Under the pieces are notes generated by a model. The model was not told the origin of the DNA. It worked only from the letters and a program-made list of their open reading frames with translations, and searched no databases. The translations under genes and the position numbers were made by a program. Source: Pseudomonas sp. BN411 (GTDB taxonomy: Bacteria > Pseudomonadota > Gammaproteobacteria > Pseudomonadales > Pseudomonadaceae). From it: a stretch of DNA of 64,000 bases. Shown one piece after another: positions 8,896 through 17,822 of this stretch (position 1 is the stretch's first letter; each line of letters begins with the position of its first letter). The stretch is taken from the NCBI RefSeq assembly GCF_029871235.1, contig NZ_SSOM01000086.1, positions 114,283-178,282 of the forward strand, read 5' to 3'.

Positions 8896-9360
8896 ATGAA
8901 GCCCGTCGGAAAAAAACCCAGTAGCAAACCGGCACCGCTCTCGGATTTCCTGTGTTTTGCGGTGTATTCAGCGAACCTCGCCTTCGGCAGGGTCTACAAG
9001 CCGGTCCTCGAACAGCTCGGGCTGACCTACACGCAGTTCATCGCCATCGTGGCGCTGTGGGATGAGGACAATCAGACCGTTGGCAGCCTGGGCGAAAAGC
9101 TGTTCCTGGAATCGAACACCCTCACGCCGATGCTGAAGAAGCTGGAAGCGCTGGGCCTCCTCCAGCGCCAGCGCGACCCCGAAGACGAACGCCAGGTGCG
9201 GGTCAGCCTGACCCCGGCAGGCCGGAGCCTGCGGGAGCAGAGCCTGGAAGCCAGCCTCAACGACTCGACCGGTCTCTCGCCGGATGAGTTCGTGCAGATG
9301 CAGAAGGCCGTCGCCAGGCTGCGCGACAACCTCCTGAAGTCACCGAAGCGCGGGGAATGA
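8896..9360 (+). CDS. ohrR: OhrR-type MarR-family peroxide-sensing regulator
   Basis: 154 aa MarR fold. The redox Cys of OhrR proteins is present at residue 20 in DFLCFAVYSANLAFGRVYKP, followed by LGLTYTQFIAIVALW, TVGSLGEKLFLESNTLTPMLKKLEALGL (recognition helix) and the wing QRDPEDERQVRVSLT. OhrR repressors release DNA when this Cys is oxidised by organic hydroperoxides. The usual target gene ohr is not adjacent on either side, which is unusual. The ATG at 8896 lies 7 bp downstream of GAGGAAG. Only 20 bp separate its stop from that of the convergent CAP-domain gene. Confidence 0.88.
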   Translation: MKPVGKKPSSKPAPLSDFLCFAVYSANLAFGRVYKPVLEQLGLTYTQFIAIVALWDEDNQTVGSLGEKLFLESNTLTPMLKKLEALGLLQRQRDPEDERQVRVSLTPAGRSLREQSLEASLNDSTGLSPDEFVQMQKAVARLRDNLLKSPKRGE

Positions 9361-9380
9361 GCCCCTTTCGGCGCCCCGGA

Positions 9381-10241
9381 TCACGGCGCGCCGAACGTCA
9401 TGGTCCAGTAGATGCCGTTTTCGCTGCGCACCTGTGAGGCGTAGGCGGCGCCGACCTGGGTGAACTTCGGGTTCATCAGGTTGGCGCAATGGCCGGGGCT
9501 GGCCAGCCAGCTGTCCATGGCCGCGCGGGGCGAACCCTGGCCGGCGGCGATGTTTTCACCCACCTGCCGTCCTCGAAAGCCCGCATCGCGCGCCCGGTCG
9601 AAGGGCGAGTCGCCGTCCGGGCCCTGGTGGGAGAAGTAGTCACGGTTGGCCATGGAGCGGCTGTGCTGCTGGGCGGCATTGGCCAGTGCCGAACTCCAGC
9701 TCAGCGGCCGGGCAGCGGCAAAGCGTTTACTGCCACACATGCGCGGCTTGGCCCGCGCGGCGTTGACCTGGGCCAGCAAGGCCTGCCCCGCCGAGCGGGA
9801 ATCACCCAGCTGTGCACTGGCCATGGGTCGGGCCAGCACCAGGCGCCACTGGTTGCCGCTGCGGCTGATGCCGACATCGGAAACCTGGCTGTCGAGCAAG
9901 TCCTCGCAGTAGTCGTCGCGCAGCATGGCGAAGGCCGACCTGGCATCCCGCGCTCCGGCCAGACGGATGGTGCGCACCTCCGCCGCCTGGTAGCCGGCAT
10001 CGCGCAAGCCTCGACGCAATTCTCCCGAGTACCCCACCGGCAGTGCCAGGTTCGATTTCAGCACCAGCGGCGGAGCGCCCCGCATCGTGCTCCATTCGCA
10101 GCGCTGGCTGTGGGTTCGATAGTCATTGATGGCGGCCAGCAGCTGTCGCTCATCGCCAGCATGGGCGGGGACGGCGAACAGCGATGTCAGGGCGACGGGT
10201 AGTAAAGGAAGCAGGTGAAGGGATCGACGGATCGGGTGCAT
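9381..10241 (-). CDS. Secreted CAP-domain (SCP/PR1-like) protein
   Basis: 286 aa. A Sec signal peptide is clear (MHPIRRSLHLLPLLPVALTSLFAVPAHA). Residues about 30-140 form a poorly conserved N-terminal region with Cys residues, then a CAP domain from about 150 to the end: LLAQVNAARAKPRMCG, ALANAAQQHSRSMANRDYFSHQGPDG, VGENIAAGQGSPRAAMDSWLASPGHCANLMNP and YWTMTFG. The His and Glu of SHQ, GENIA and GHC match the CAP cavity. Bacterial CAP proteins (YkwD-type) are exported and mostly of unknown function. Convergent with ohrR. The N-terminal region before the CAP domain is not one I recognise. Confidence 0.85.
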   Translation of the reverse strand: MHPIRRSLHLLPLLPVALTSLFAVPAHAGDERQLLAAINDYRTHSQRCEWSTMRGAPPLVLKSNLALPVGYSGELRRGLRDAGYQAAEVRTIRLAGARDARSAFAMLRDDYCEDLLDSQVSDVGISRSGNQWRLVLARPMASAQLGDSRSAGQALLAQVNAARAKPRMCGSKRFAAARPLSWSSALANAAQQHSRSMANRDYFSHQGPDGDSPFDRARDAGFRGRQVGENIAAGQGSPRAAMDSWLASPGHCANLMNPKFTQVGAAYASQVRSENGIYWTMTFGAP

Positions 10242-10567
10242 GAATGGCTTGTGGATAAGTGTGAGGGAAAGGGCCGGGGTAAGACTGCGGCGCTGGTATC
10301 AAGGTTCAGGAGGCTCGGTGAATTCTCCTTGCTAAGAGTCTGGTGGCGGCACCGCGCGACGCTCGATCGCCGGTGCGCACGGCGCACCCTACCTGCAGGC
10401 TCCCCTGCCCCGACCAACGGTCACCCCGTTCGCCGCATTAGGTTGCCGGTTCTAGAGCGGTCGAACGATCCTCGCGGCGACCCATGCCTCCAACAAGAAC
10501 AAGGCGAGTGCTGTTCCAACCACTACTGCCGGATCGAACCGAGGGGGTACGCCCCCGGGGAGGAGCC
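10242..10567. other. Intergenic region upstream of two divergent genes
   Basis: 326 bp between the CAP gene (minus) and the small Cys-rich gene (plus). It carries GGTGCGCACGGCGCACCCTAC near 10371-10391, a short palindromic sequence of the type dispersed in Pseudomonas genomes, and a GGGGG-TAC-GCCCCC hairpin at about 10544-10558 immediately before the ribosome site of the small gene. No further gene is supported; a longer ORF at 10215-10643 runs through the signal-peptide region of the CAP gene and has no coding character. Confidence 0.5.
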
Positions 10568-10720
10568 ATGCGTATTCGTTGTTTCCTGCTCGGTTGCCAA
10601 TGGACCGAGGGTTTTCGCACCGACGTGGGTGCCGTACCGATGATCTGCCAGCGCTGCTTGCGCTGCGGCGCCCATCGCTATCTCAGCCCTCCGGAAGAGG
10701 CGGCGGAAACAGCGGGATGA
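10568..10720 (+). CDS. Small Cys-rich protein
   Basis: 50 aa starting MRIRCFLLGCQWTEGFRTDV, with Cys at positions 5 and 10, then MICQRCLRCGAHRYL carrying a C-x2-C-x2-C cluster; this looks like a small metal-binding (zinc-ribbon-like) protein. It resembles a family of small Cys-rich proteins that I recall as annotated in Pseudomonas without function. The start is chosen at 10568 because GGGGAGGAGCC is an excellent ribosome site directly before it; an upstream in-frame ATG at 10484 would put 28 non-conserved residues in front. It precedes the che cluster but is separated from it by two inverted repeats. Confidence 0.7.
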   Translation: MRIRCFLLGCQWTEGFRTDVGAVPMICQRCLRCGAHRYLSPPEEAAETAG

Positions 10721-10721
10721 T

Positions 10722-10757
10722 TGGTGTCGCAAGTCGACAGATAGCGATTTGACACCA
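10722..10757. other. Inverted repeat after the small Cys-rich gene
   Basis: TGGTGTC at 10722-10728 and GACACCA at 10751-10757 form a 7-bp stem just after the stop at 10720. No T-run follows, so the role is unclear. Confidence 0.35.
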
Positions 10758-10810
10758 GACGAGCGGCCTCTAGCTTTAAGCAGCGTTGCCGATGGCCTTT
10801 TACAGGCTGA

Positions 10811-10837
10811 GTGAAAACGTCACAGCGTCGTTTTCAC
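10811..10837. promoter_or_regulatory. Perfect 9-bp inverted repeat upstream of the che cluster
   Basis: GTGAAAACG (10811-10819) and CGTTTTCAC (10829-10837) flank a 9-nt spacer, about 48 bp before the chemoreceptor start at 10885. No T-run follows. The symmetrical AT-rich arms look like an operator for a dimeric regulator, but no regulator can be named. Confidence 0.45.
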
Positions 10838-10884
10838 CCCGCCTGGGGCCGCCGTCCGGTCATTAATCCTGCTGGGAGTGCTCC

Positions 10885-12039
10885 ATGCCGCATCCGTCGC
10901 CTGCCAACCCAATCAAGGGCCTGGCCCTGCATTCCCTGACCTGGCTGGCGTGCGCCGGCATGGTCGCCGTCGGCCTGCCGGTGTGGCTGGTCCTCGGCGG
11001 AGGCTGGCTGGCCAGCCTGTTGCTGGTCTGGCTGCAGCTCGATGCGCGCCCCCGTGGGACGCTGGCCGATGCACAGCCCACGGTGGAGGCTCCCGACTGG
11101 CAGCGGGCGCAGCATGCGGTGGATGAACACCTCGGCACCCTGCAGGCCCATGCCGGGCAGGTGGACGGTTTGCTGCAGGACGCCATCGGTCGCCTCAGCG
11201 ACAGCTTCCAGGGCCTTGCAGCGCGCATCGACCAGCAGCGCGCCCATTCCCATTCCCTGATCGAGCGCTACGGCAACCAGGGCGGCGATGACGAAGGGAT
11301 GAACTTCCAGGAATTCATCGCCACCACCCGCAACACCCTGGGCCTGTTCGTCGAGGCCACGCTGGAAACCAGCCAGACCTCACAGGACCTGGTGAAGCGC
11401 ATGGACCGCGTGACGCAGAAGATCGCCGATATCCTGAAATCCACCCACGATATGGACGCCATCGCCAAGCAGACCAACCTGCTGGCGCTGAATGCCGCCA
11501 TCGAGGCGGCGCGCGCCGGGGAAAGCGGTCGTGGCTTTGCCGTGGTGGCCGATGAAGTGCGCGCCCTGTCCACCCGCTCCACCGGTTTCTCCGAGCAGAT
11601 CCGCGAGCACGTGGACGTGGTCTACCGGGAAATCCGGGACGCCGAGTCGGCCATTTCCCAACTGGCGGACAAGGACATGGGCTTCGCCCTGGATTCCAAG
11701 CAGCAGCTGCACCACATGCTGGAAGACCTGGAAGGCATGAACCGCCACACGCTGAAGGTGATCCAGGAACTGGATCGGATTTCGCTGGAGGTGGGCTCGG
11801 GTGTCGACCGGGCCATCACCGCCCTGCAATTCCAGGACATGAGCAGCCAGTTGATCGGGCAGATGCGCAAGCACTTCGCCAAGCTCGGTGGATTCGCCGC
11901 CGGCCTTGGCGCCCTGCGCACCGTGGCGCCGGAGCACTGGGCGCAACAGGTGGACCAGGAAACCGCCGAGCTGCGCAAACCCATCTCCAACCCGGTCAGC
12001 CAGAGCAGCGTGAGCGCGGGTGAGATAGAGCTGTTCTGA
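10885..12039 (+). CDS. Methyl-accepting chemotaxis protein (short, two membrane helices)
   Basis: 384 aa. Two closely spaced hydrophobic helices lie at about residues 14-55 ([20 protein letters not shown], then [12 protein letters not shown]), leaving virtually no periplasmic domain, and no HAMP domain is evident. The rest is a cytoplasmic signalling rod with the hairpin tip [32 protein letters not shown] at about 195-225. It sits first in the che cluster, the position of cttP/mcpA (PA0180) in P. aeruginosa, but is shorter than the receptor I recall there. Signals are likely cytoplasmic or membrane-borne. The ATG at 10885 follows GGGAG. The C-terminus EIELF is not a clear CheR pentapeptide. 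Confidence 0.85.
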   Translation: MPHPSPANPIKGLALHSLTWLACAGMVAVGLPVWLVLGGGWLASLLLVWLQLDARPRGTLADAQPTVEAPDWQRAQHAVDEHLGTLQAHAGQVDGLLQDAIGRLSDSFQGLAARIDQQRAHSHSLIERYGNQGGDDEGMNFQEFIATTRNTLGLFVEATLETSQTSQDLVKRMDRVTQKIADILKSTHDMDAIAKQTNLLALNAAIEAARAGESGRGFAVVADEVRALSTRSTGFSEQIREHVDVVYREIRDAESAISQLADKDMGFALDSKQQLHHMLEDLEGMNRHTLKVIQELDRISLEVGSGVDRAITALQFQDMSSQLIGQMRKHFAKLGGFAAGLGALRTVAPEHWAQQVDQETAELRKPISNPVSQSSVSAGEIELF

Positions 12040-12217
12040 ACGATTGATGACAACCGTCGGCCACTCATCAAAGCGACGAATGGCTGACGCCAGTAGCTGG
12101 ACGCTCCCCCGGCGCCCATCTACACCTAACCATGGCCACTGGCCAGCCGCTTAATGAGGAAGTGTGTTGCAAGAAGCGTCCAACTAGAAAAAAGAACGGC
12201 AAGGGAGAGCGGCACTG

Positions 12218-12583
12218 ATGAGCAAGCAGATCCTGATAGTCGACGATTCGGCATCTATCCGACAGATGCTGAGCTTTACCCTCAAGGCCGCCGGCTACGT
12301 CGTGGACGAGGCCGTCGATGGCAAGGACGGCCTCGGCAAGGCACAGAGCAAGACATACAACCTGGTGTTCACCGACCAGAACATGCCCAACATGGACGGC
12401 CTCAGCCTGATCCGCAGCCTGCGCGGCCTGCCCGGCTATCGCGCCACCCCCATCCTCATGCTGACCACCGAGTCCAGCGACGCCATGAAACAGCAGGGCA
12501 AGTCGGCCGGCGCCACCGGCTGGCTGGTCAAGCCCTTCGATCCGCCAAATCTGCTGGAAGTCACCCGCAAGGTCCTCCCCTGA
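12218..12583 (+). CDS. cheY: Chemotaxis response regulator CheY
   Basis: 121 aa single receiver domain. The acidic pair D9-D10 (ILIVDDS), phospho-acceptor D53 (VFTDQNMPNMDG), switch Thr83 (MLTTES) and K105 (VKPFDPP) are all present. It is phosphorylated by the adjacent CheA; in the P. aeruginosa che2 system the corresponding CheY2 does not simply drive the flagellar motor. A 178-bp gap separates it from the upstream receptor, so a separate promoter could lie there. cheA follows 21 bp downstream. The ATG at 12218 is preceded by AAGGGAGAG. Confidence 0.95.
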   Translation: MSKQILIVDDSASIRQMLSFTLKAAGYVVDEAVDGKDGLGKAQSKTYNLVFTDQNMPNMDGLSLIRSLRGLPGYRATPILMLTTESSDAMKQQGKSAGATGWLVKPFDPPNLLEVTRKVLP

Positions 12584-12604
12584 CTCCAGCACAAGGCGTT
12601 TCCC

Positions 12605-14431
12605 ATGAGCGACGGGATGAATCAGTTCCTCCAGGTGTTCTTCGAGGAAACCGAGGAACACCTGGCCAACCTCGAACTGCTGCTGCTCGGTCTCGACCTG
12701 CAACAGCCTGACGCGGAAGAACTCAACGGCATCTTCCGCGCCGCCCACTCCATCAAGGGCTCGGCCGGCATGTTCGGCTTCGATGACCTGACCGCCGTGA
12801 CCCACGAACTGGAAACCCTGCTCGACCGCATCCGCAGCGGCCAGATGGCCCTGCGCGCGGAAATGGTCGACCTCTTCCTGCAAGCCCGTGACGTGCTGAT
12901 GCGACTGCTGGACGCCCACCGCCGGCAGGCGCCAGACCCGAGCGTGCCGGTGGAAGCGACCGTGGCCCGCCTGCGCGAGTTGCTGGGCTCCACGCCAGCA
13001 GCGGAGGCAGATGCGGGCTTCGGTTTCTTCGATGAAGCGCCGGGCTCACCGGAAGCGGCCGCCGAGGAAGACTTCGGCTTCTTCGACGATGCGCCCGGCA
13101 TGCCCGCCCAATCCGACTCAGCCGCCTTCGGCTTCTTCGATGAAGCCCCCGGCGCACCCGCCCCAGTGGCTGCCGAGCCGCCCAAACCGGTGCCCGCACC
13201 AGCACCGGTCGCCAGCAAGCCGGCCAGCGCCGAAGCGGAATCCAGCTCCATCCGCGTCAGCGTCGAGAAGATCGACAGCCTGATCAACCTGGTGGGCGAG
13301 CTGGTCATCACCCAGGCCATGCTCGGCCAGCTCGGCAACGCGCTGGACCCGAGCGTCCACGAGCGTATTCACCAGGCCCTGGCGCAGCTGGAACACAACA
13401 CCCGCGACCTGCAGGAATCGGTGATGTCGATCCGCATGTTGCCCATCAGCTTCATCTTCAGCCGCTTCCCGCGCCTGGTGCGCGACACCTCGGCGCGCCT
13501 CGGCAAGCAGGTGGAACTGGTGCTGCAAGGCGAGCAGACCGAGCTGGACAAGGGCGTGATCGAACGCCTCAGCGACCCGCTCACCCACATCGTGCGCAAC
13601 AGCATCGACCACGGCATCGAGCAGCCCGACGTGCGCCTGGCCGCCGGCAAACCGGCCAGCGGCACCGTACGCCTGGGCGCCTTCCACCAGGGCGGCAGCA
13701 TAGTCGTGGAAATCAGTGACGACGGCCGTGGCCTGAATCGCGAGCGAATCCTGGCCAAGGCCCGCGAGAAGAACCTCGCCGTGCACGACGGCATGAGCGA
13801 TGCCGAAGTCTGGCAACTGATCTTCATGCCCGGCTTCTCCACCGCCGAAGTGGTCACCGACCTCTCCGGACGCGGCGTCGGCATGGACGTGGTCAAGCGC
13901 AACATCCAGGCCATGGGCGGTCGCATCGACATCGACTCGGCCGCTGGCCTGGGCACCCGCATCAGCATCCGCCTGCCACTGACCCTGGCCATCCTCGATG
14001 GCCTGATCGTCGCCGTGGCGCGCACCCACTACGTGATCCCGCTTACCTACATCGTCGAATCGCTGCAGCCCAAGGCCGCCGACATCCGTGGCCTGGGCGG
14101 CGAGGAAGGCGCGGTGATCCGGGTACGCGGCGAGTACCTGCCGCTGCTCTCGCTGCACGACCTGCTGGGGGAAATCGCCCCGCCGCTGCCGGCCGAGCAG
14201 TCCATCGTGGTCATCCTCGAAACCGACGGGCGCCACTTCGCCCTGCTGGTGGACGACCTGGTCGGGCAACAGCAAGTGGTGATCAAGAGCCTGGAACAGA
14301 ACTTCCGCCGGGTCGATGGCATCGCAGGCGCCACCATCATGGGCGACGGCAGCGTCGCCCTGATCCTCGATGTCGACGCCCTGCCGGCCCTGGCACAACA
14401 ACAAGGAGCAGCCCTGCATGAACTCCCTTAG
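12605..14431 (+). CDS. cheA: Chemotaxis histidine kinase CheA
   Basis: 608 aa. P1 Hpt domain at about 1-110 with phospho-His48 in [14 protein letters not shown]. No P2 domain is seen; instead residues 139-183 carry three copies of FGFFD[ED]APG exactly 18 residues apart, followed by a Pro/Ala linker. P3 dimerisation starts near 215 ([20 protein letters not shown]). P4 kinase boxes are present: [12 protein letters not shown] (N box), [11 protein letters not shown] (G1), [21 protein letters not shown] (F/G2). The P5 CheW-like domain fills the C-terminus. It autophosphorylates under receptor control and feeds CheY and CheB. The 3' end overlaps cheW by 14 bp. Confidence 0.95.
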   Translation: MSDGMNQFLQVFFEETEEHLANLELLLLGLDLQQPDAEELNGIFRAAHSIKGSAGMFGFDDLTAVTHELETLLDRIRSGQMALRAEMVDLFLQARDVLMRLLDAHRRQAPDPSVPVEATVARLRELLGSTPAAEADAGFGFFDEAPGSPEAAAEEDFGFFDDAPGMPAQSDSAAFGFFDEAPGAPAPVAAEPPKPVPAPAPVASKPASAEAESSSIRVSVEKIDSLINLVGELVITQAMLGQLGNALDPSVHERIHQALAQLEHNTRDLQESVMSIRMLPISFIFSRFPRLVRDTSARLGKQVELVLQGEQTELDKGVIERLSDPLTHIVRNSIDHGIEQPDVRLAAGKPASGTVRLGAFHQGGSIVVEISDDGRGLNRERILAKAREKNLAVHDGMSDAEVWQLIFMPGFSTAEVVTDLSGRGVGMDVVKRNIQAMGGRIDIDSAAGLGTRISIRLPLTLAILDGLIVAVARTHYVIPLTYIVESLQPKAADIRGLGGEEGAVIRVRGEYLPLLSLHDLLGEIAPPLPAEQSIVVILETDGRHFALLVDDLVGQQQVVIKSLEQNFRRVDGIAGATIMGDGSVALILDVDALPALAQQQGAALHELP

Positions 14432-14903
14432 TGCGGAACAGGCCGGGCAACCGGCCCAGGAGTACCTGACCTTCACCCTCGGTCGCGAGGAGTACGCCAT
14501 CGACATACTCCGGGTGCAGGAAATTCGCGGCTATGACCAGGTGACCACCATCGCCAACAGCCCGGCCTTCATCAAAGGCGTGATCAACCTGCGCGGCGCG
14601 ATCGTTCCCATCGTCGACCTGCGCATCAAATTCAACCTCGCCGACGTCACCTACGACCCCTTCACCGTGGTGATCATCCTCAACATCGGCCGGCGCATCG
14701 TCGGCGTGGTGGTGGATTCGGTGTCCGACGTGATCGCCCTGTCGGGCGAAGAGATCAAGCCGCCGCCGGAATTCGGCGCCAGCTTCGATACCGAGTACCT
14801 GCTGGGCCTTGCCACCGTGGCCGAGCGGATGTTGATCCTGGTGGATATCGAGAAGCTGATGACCAGCCGCGAAATGGCCCTGGTCGAAGCAGCCGCAGCC
14901 TGA
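14418..14903 (+). CDS. cheW: Chemotaxis coupling protein CheW
   Basis: 161 aa CheW/SH3-type protein that couples receptors to Che[38 protein letters not shown] and [12 protein letters not shown] are the standard CheW motifs. The start at 14418 is preferred because AAGGAG lies 10 bp upstream and the protein then begins [19 protein letters not shown]; an in-frame ATG at 14370 lies deep inside cheA. The start overlaps the end of cheA, indicating translational coupling, and aer2 follows after 18 bp. Confidence 0.95.
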   Translation: MNSLSAEQAGQPAQEYLTFTLGREEYAIDILRVQEIRGYDQVTTIANSPAFIKGVINLRGAIVPIVDLRIKFNLADVTYDPFTVVIILNIGRRIVGVVVDSVSDVIALSGEEIKPPPEFGASFDTEYLLGLATVAERMLILVDIEKLMTSREMALVEAAAA

Positions 14904-14921
14904 CACGCAAGGGGACAATCC

Positions 14922-16928
14922 ATGGGTCTGTTCAACGGAAAAGCACAAGCTCAGCTTCGCGCGCAACACCTGGCCAGCCTGATCCAGGGCCTGACCGAGG
15001 GCAATCTCGACCAATCCATCGGCGCCGGCGACGACCCGATCTGGACGCCGGTCTACGACAGTCTCGCCCGCTTGCAGAAGAGTCTGCGCCAGCAGCAGGC
15101 GGAGAGCGCCAGCACCGAGGTGCTGGACAAGGCACTGGTGGAAATGACCCGCCAGCACACTGAAGGCTGGATCGACCAGGTCATCCCGGAGGACCGCTTC
15201 AGCGGCACCCACGCGCGCCTGGCGAAAGGCATCAACGAACTGGTGGCCGCCCATATCGCGGTGAAGATGCAGGTCGTGGGCGTGGTCACCGCCTATGGTC
15301 GCGGCGACTTCAGCAAGGACATGGAACGCCTGCCGGGCAAGAAAGCGCAGATCACCGAAGCCATCGACGGCGTGCGCGACCGCCTCAAGGCCGCAGCCCA
15401 GGCCGCGTCGGAGAACACCCGGATCAAAAGCGCGCTGGACAACTGCAGCACCAACGTGATGATCGCCGACGGCGACCGCACCATCATCTACATGAATAAG
15501 ACTGTCACCAGCATGCTGCAGAACGCCGAGGCCGACCTGCGCAAGGCGCTGCCGTCGTTCTCCGTGAGCAAGCTGCTGGGCGGCTCGATCGACCAGTTCC
15601 ACAAGAACCCCGAGCACCAGAAGCGCCTGCTCGCCACCTTCACCAGCACCTTCCGCACCCAGATCGACGTGGGCGGACGCACCTTCGGCCTGGTGGCCAA
15701 CCCGGTCATCAGCGATGCCGGCGAGCGCCTCGGCTCGGTGGTGGAATGGGCCGACCGGACGCTGGAGGTGCAGGTCGAGCGTGAAGTCGCCGCGCTGGTC
15801 GGCGCAGCCGCTGCCGGTGACTTCTCCAAGCGCATCGACGAAACGGGCAAGACCGGCTTCATCCTCAACCTGGCCACCGGCCTGAACAGCCTGGTGGACA
15901 CCGCCGACAAAGGCCTCAAGGACGTTTCGCGGATGCTCGGCGCACTCGCCCAGGGCGACCTCTCGCAAAGCATCAGCGCCGACTACCAGGGCACCTTCGG
16001 CGAACTCAAGGACTACTCCAACGAAACCGCGCAGAGCCTGTCGCGCATGCTCGGGCAGATCCGCGAGTCCGCCGACACCATCAACACCGCCGCCAGCGAA
16101 ATCGCCAGCGGCAACGCCGAGCTGTCCACCCGCACCGAGCAGCAGGCCTCCAGCCTGGAAGAAACCGCCTCCAGCATGGAAGAGCTGACCAGCACGGTGA
16201 AGCTCAACGCCGAGAACGCGCGCCAGGCCAACTCCCTGGCGGTGAACGCCTCGGAAGTGGCCACCGAAGGCGGCAACGTGGTGCAGAAGGTGGTCAGCAC
16301 CATGACCGCCATCAACGACTCCGCGCGGAAGATCTCCGACATCATCGGCGTCATCGACGGCATCGCCTTCCAGACCAACATCCTCGCCCTCAACGCCGCA
16401 GTGGAAGCGGCGCGGGCCGGTGAACAGGGCCGTGGTTTCGCCGTGGTGGCCGCCGAAGTACGCACCCTGGCGCAGCGTTCGGCAGCAGCGGCCAAGGAGA
16501 TCAAGACGCTGATCTCCGACTCGGTGAGCAAGGTCGAGAACGGCAACACCCTGGTGGCCCAGGCCGGCCAGACCATGAGCGACATCGTGATCGCCATCAA
16601 GCGGGTCACCGACATCATGGCCGAGATCGCCGCCGCCTCCACCGAACAGAGCCGTGGCATCGAGGAGGTCAACGGCGCGGTCAGCCAGATGGACGAGATG
16701 ACCCAGCAGAACGCCGCCCTGGTGGAAGAAGCCGCCGCAGCCGCCGAAGCCTTGCAGGAACAGGCCGGGTTGATGGCCCAGTCGGTGGCCGTGTTCAAGC
16801 TGGACCCGGCCCACGCCGGCCAACCCGGTACCCCGCGCAATGCCTCGCGCAAGACACCGTCGGCGAAGTCGCCCCGCGGTGCCGGCCGCGCGGCGCGGAG
16901 CAAGGAAGAGGAATGGGAAGAGTTCTAG
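14922..16928 (+). CDS. aer2: Soluble PAS-haem chemoreceptor, Aer-2/McpB-like
   Basis: 668 aa without any membrane segment. The N-terminal ~160 residues look like stacked HAMP domains (repeated [11 protein letters not shown]-type segments). A PAS domain follows at about 168-285 with FHKNPEHQ (His227) and VVEWADRT (Trp276). I recall His234 and Trp283 as haem ligand and O2-stabilising residue of P. aeruginosa Aer-2; both align here with the same offset of seven. More HAMP-like sequence (GDFSKRI, GDLSQSI) precedes the signalling rod with [20 protein letters not shown] near 486-505. The C-terminus EWEEF fits the xWxxF pentapeptide bound by the cognate CheR. It should be a cytoplasmic O2/redox-type sensor for this pathway. 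Confidence 0.92.
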   Translation: MGLFNGKAQAQLRAQHLASLIQGLTEGNLDQSIGAGDDPIWTPVYDSLARLQKSLRQQQAESASTEVLDKALVEMTRQHTEGWIDQVIPEDRFSGTHARLAKGINELVAAHIAVKMQVVGVVTAYGRGDFSKDMERLPGKKAQITEAIDGVRDRLKAAAQAASENTRIKSALDNCSTNVMIADGDRTIIYMNKTVTSMLQNAEADLRKALPSFSVSKLLGGSIDQFHKNPEHQKRLLATFTSTFRTQIDVGGRTFGLVANPVISDAGERLGSVVEWADRTLEVQVEREVAALVGAAAAGDFSKRIDETGKTGFILNLATGLNSLVDTADKGLKDVSRMLGALAQGDLSQSISADYQGTFGELKDYSNETAQSLSRMLGQIRESADTINTAASEIASGNAELSTRTEQQASSLEETASSMEELTSTVKLNAENARQANSLAVNASEVATEGGNVVQKVVSTMTAINDSARKISDIIGVIDGIAFQTNILALNAAVEAARAGEQGRGFAVVAAEVRTLAQRSAAAAKEIKTLISDSVSKVENGNTLVAQAGQTMSDIVIAIKRVTDIMAEIAAASTEQSRGIEEVNGAVSQMDEMTQQNAALVEEAAAAAEALQEQAGLMAQSVAVFKLDPAHAGQPGTPRNASRKTPSAKSPRGAGRAARSKEEEWEEF

Positions 16929-16937
16929 TCCCAACCC

Positions 16938-16965
16938 ACCCCGGCGCCCTGCGCCGGGGTTTCTT
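16938..16965 (+). terminator. Terminator-like hairpin between aer2 and cheR
   Basis: ACCCCGGCGC and its complement form a perfect 10-bp stem with a 3-nt loop, followed by TTCTT. It lies 9 bp after the aer2 stop and 11 bp before the cheR start, so it may attenuate expression of cheR-cheD-cheB. Confidence 0.65.
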
Positions 16966-16976
16966 GAGGTAATGCA

Positions 16977-17822
16977 ATGAATGCGCAGGTGCTGGGCGAA
17001 CACGAATTCGGCTACAACGACCACGACTTCGAGCAGGTACGTGAGCGGCTGTATCGCCGTGCCGGCATCAGCCTCGCCACCAGCAAGCAGCAGATGGTCT
17101 ACAGCCGCCTGGCGCGCCGTCTACGCCAGCTGGAACTGCGCACCTTTTCCGCCTACCTGGCCTACCTCGACCAGCATTCCGAGGAATGGCAACCCTTCAT
17201 CAATGCGCTGACCACCAACATCACCGCCTTCTTCCGCGAGCGGCACCACTTCGACCAGCTCGTTGCGCTGGCCAGGGAGCCCCAGCGCCGGGGCCGGCCA
17301 CTGCGCTTCTGGTCGGCCGCGTCCAGCACCGGGGAAGAGCCCTACTCCATGGCCATCGCCCTGCACCAGGCGTTGGGTGAGCGGGCCCAGGGAATACAGA
17401 TCATCGCCTCCGACATCGACACCGGCGTGCTGGAAACCGCGCGCCGGGGTGTGTACTCGCTGGAGCGTCTTGCCCAGTTGGACCCGGCCCTGAGGAAGCG
17501 CTACTTCCAGCGCGGCACCGGCAGCAATGCCGGGCTGGCGCGGGTGGTGCCGGAATTGCAACAGATGGTGGAGTTCCGCCGCATCAACCTGCTGGACAAG
17601 GACTGGCGGCTCAGCGGCGGGCTGGACGCGATCTTCTGTCGCAACGTGATGATCTACTTCGACAAGCCCACCCAGGTGCGCCTGCTGGAGCGCATGGTGC
17701 GCCTGCTGCGGCCGGATGGCCTGTTCTTCGCCGGCCACTCGGAAAGCTTCGTGCAGGCCAACCACGTGGTGAAACTGGTGAGCCGCACCGTCTACCAGCC
17801 TGTGCCGGGAGCCTCGACATGA
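16977..17822 (+). CDS. cheR: Chemotaxis protein methyltransferase CheR
   Basis: 281 aa. N-terminal helical CheR domain (RRLRQLELRTFSAYLAYL) and a C-terminal SAM-dependent methyltransferase domain with FWSAASSTGEEPYSMAIAL as the SAM-binding motif, IIASDIDTGVLETA, and DAIFCRNVMIYFDKPTQ. It methylates Glu side chains of chemoreceptors; the EWEEF tail of the adjacent Aer2-like receptor is the probable docking site. The start follows TGAGGT. The last 4 bp overlap cheD as ATGA, so cheR and cheD are translationally coupled. Confidence 0.95.
   Translation: MNAQVLGEHEFGYNDHDFEQVRERLYRRAGISLATSKQQMVYSRLARRLRQLELRTFSAYLAYLDQHSEEWQPFINALTTNITAFFRERHHFDQLVALAREPQRRGRPLRFWSAASSTGEEPYSMAIALHQALGERAQGIQIIASDIDTGVLETARRGVYSLERLAQLDPALRKRYFQRGTGSNAGLARVVPELQQMVEFRRINLLDKDWRLSGGLDAIFCRNVMIYFDKPTQVRLLERMVRLLRPDGLFFAGHSESFVQANHVVKLVSRTVYQPVPGAST

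Noticed and set aside
10215-10643. 142-codon plus-strand frame
   Set aside because: It overlaps the CAP signal-peptide coding region in antisense and lacks a ribosome site; the small Cys-rich gene at 10568 in another frame is better supported.
14337-17024. 895-codon open frame on the minus strand
   Set aside because: It is the mirror of cheW and aer2; its translation is low-complexity Gly/His/Gln-rich sequence and the plus-strand proteins have clear family motifs.
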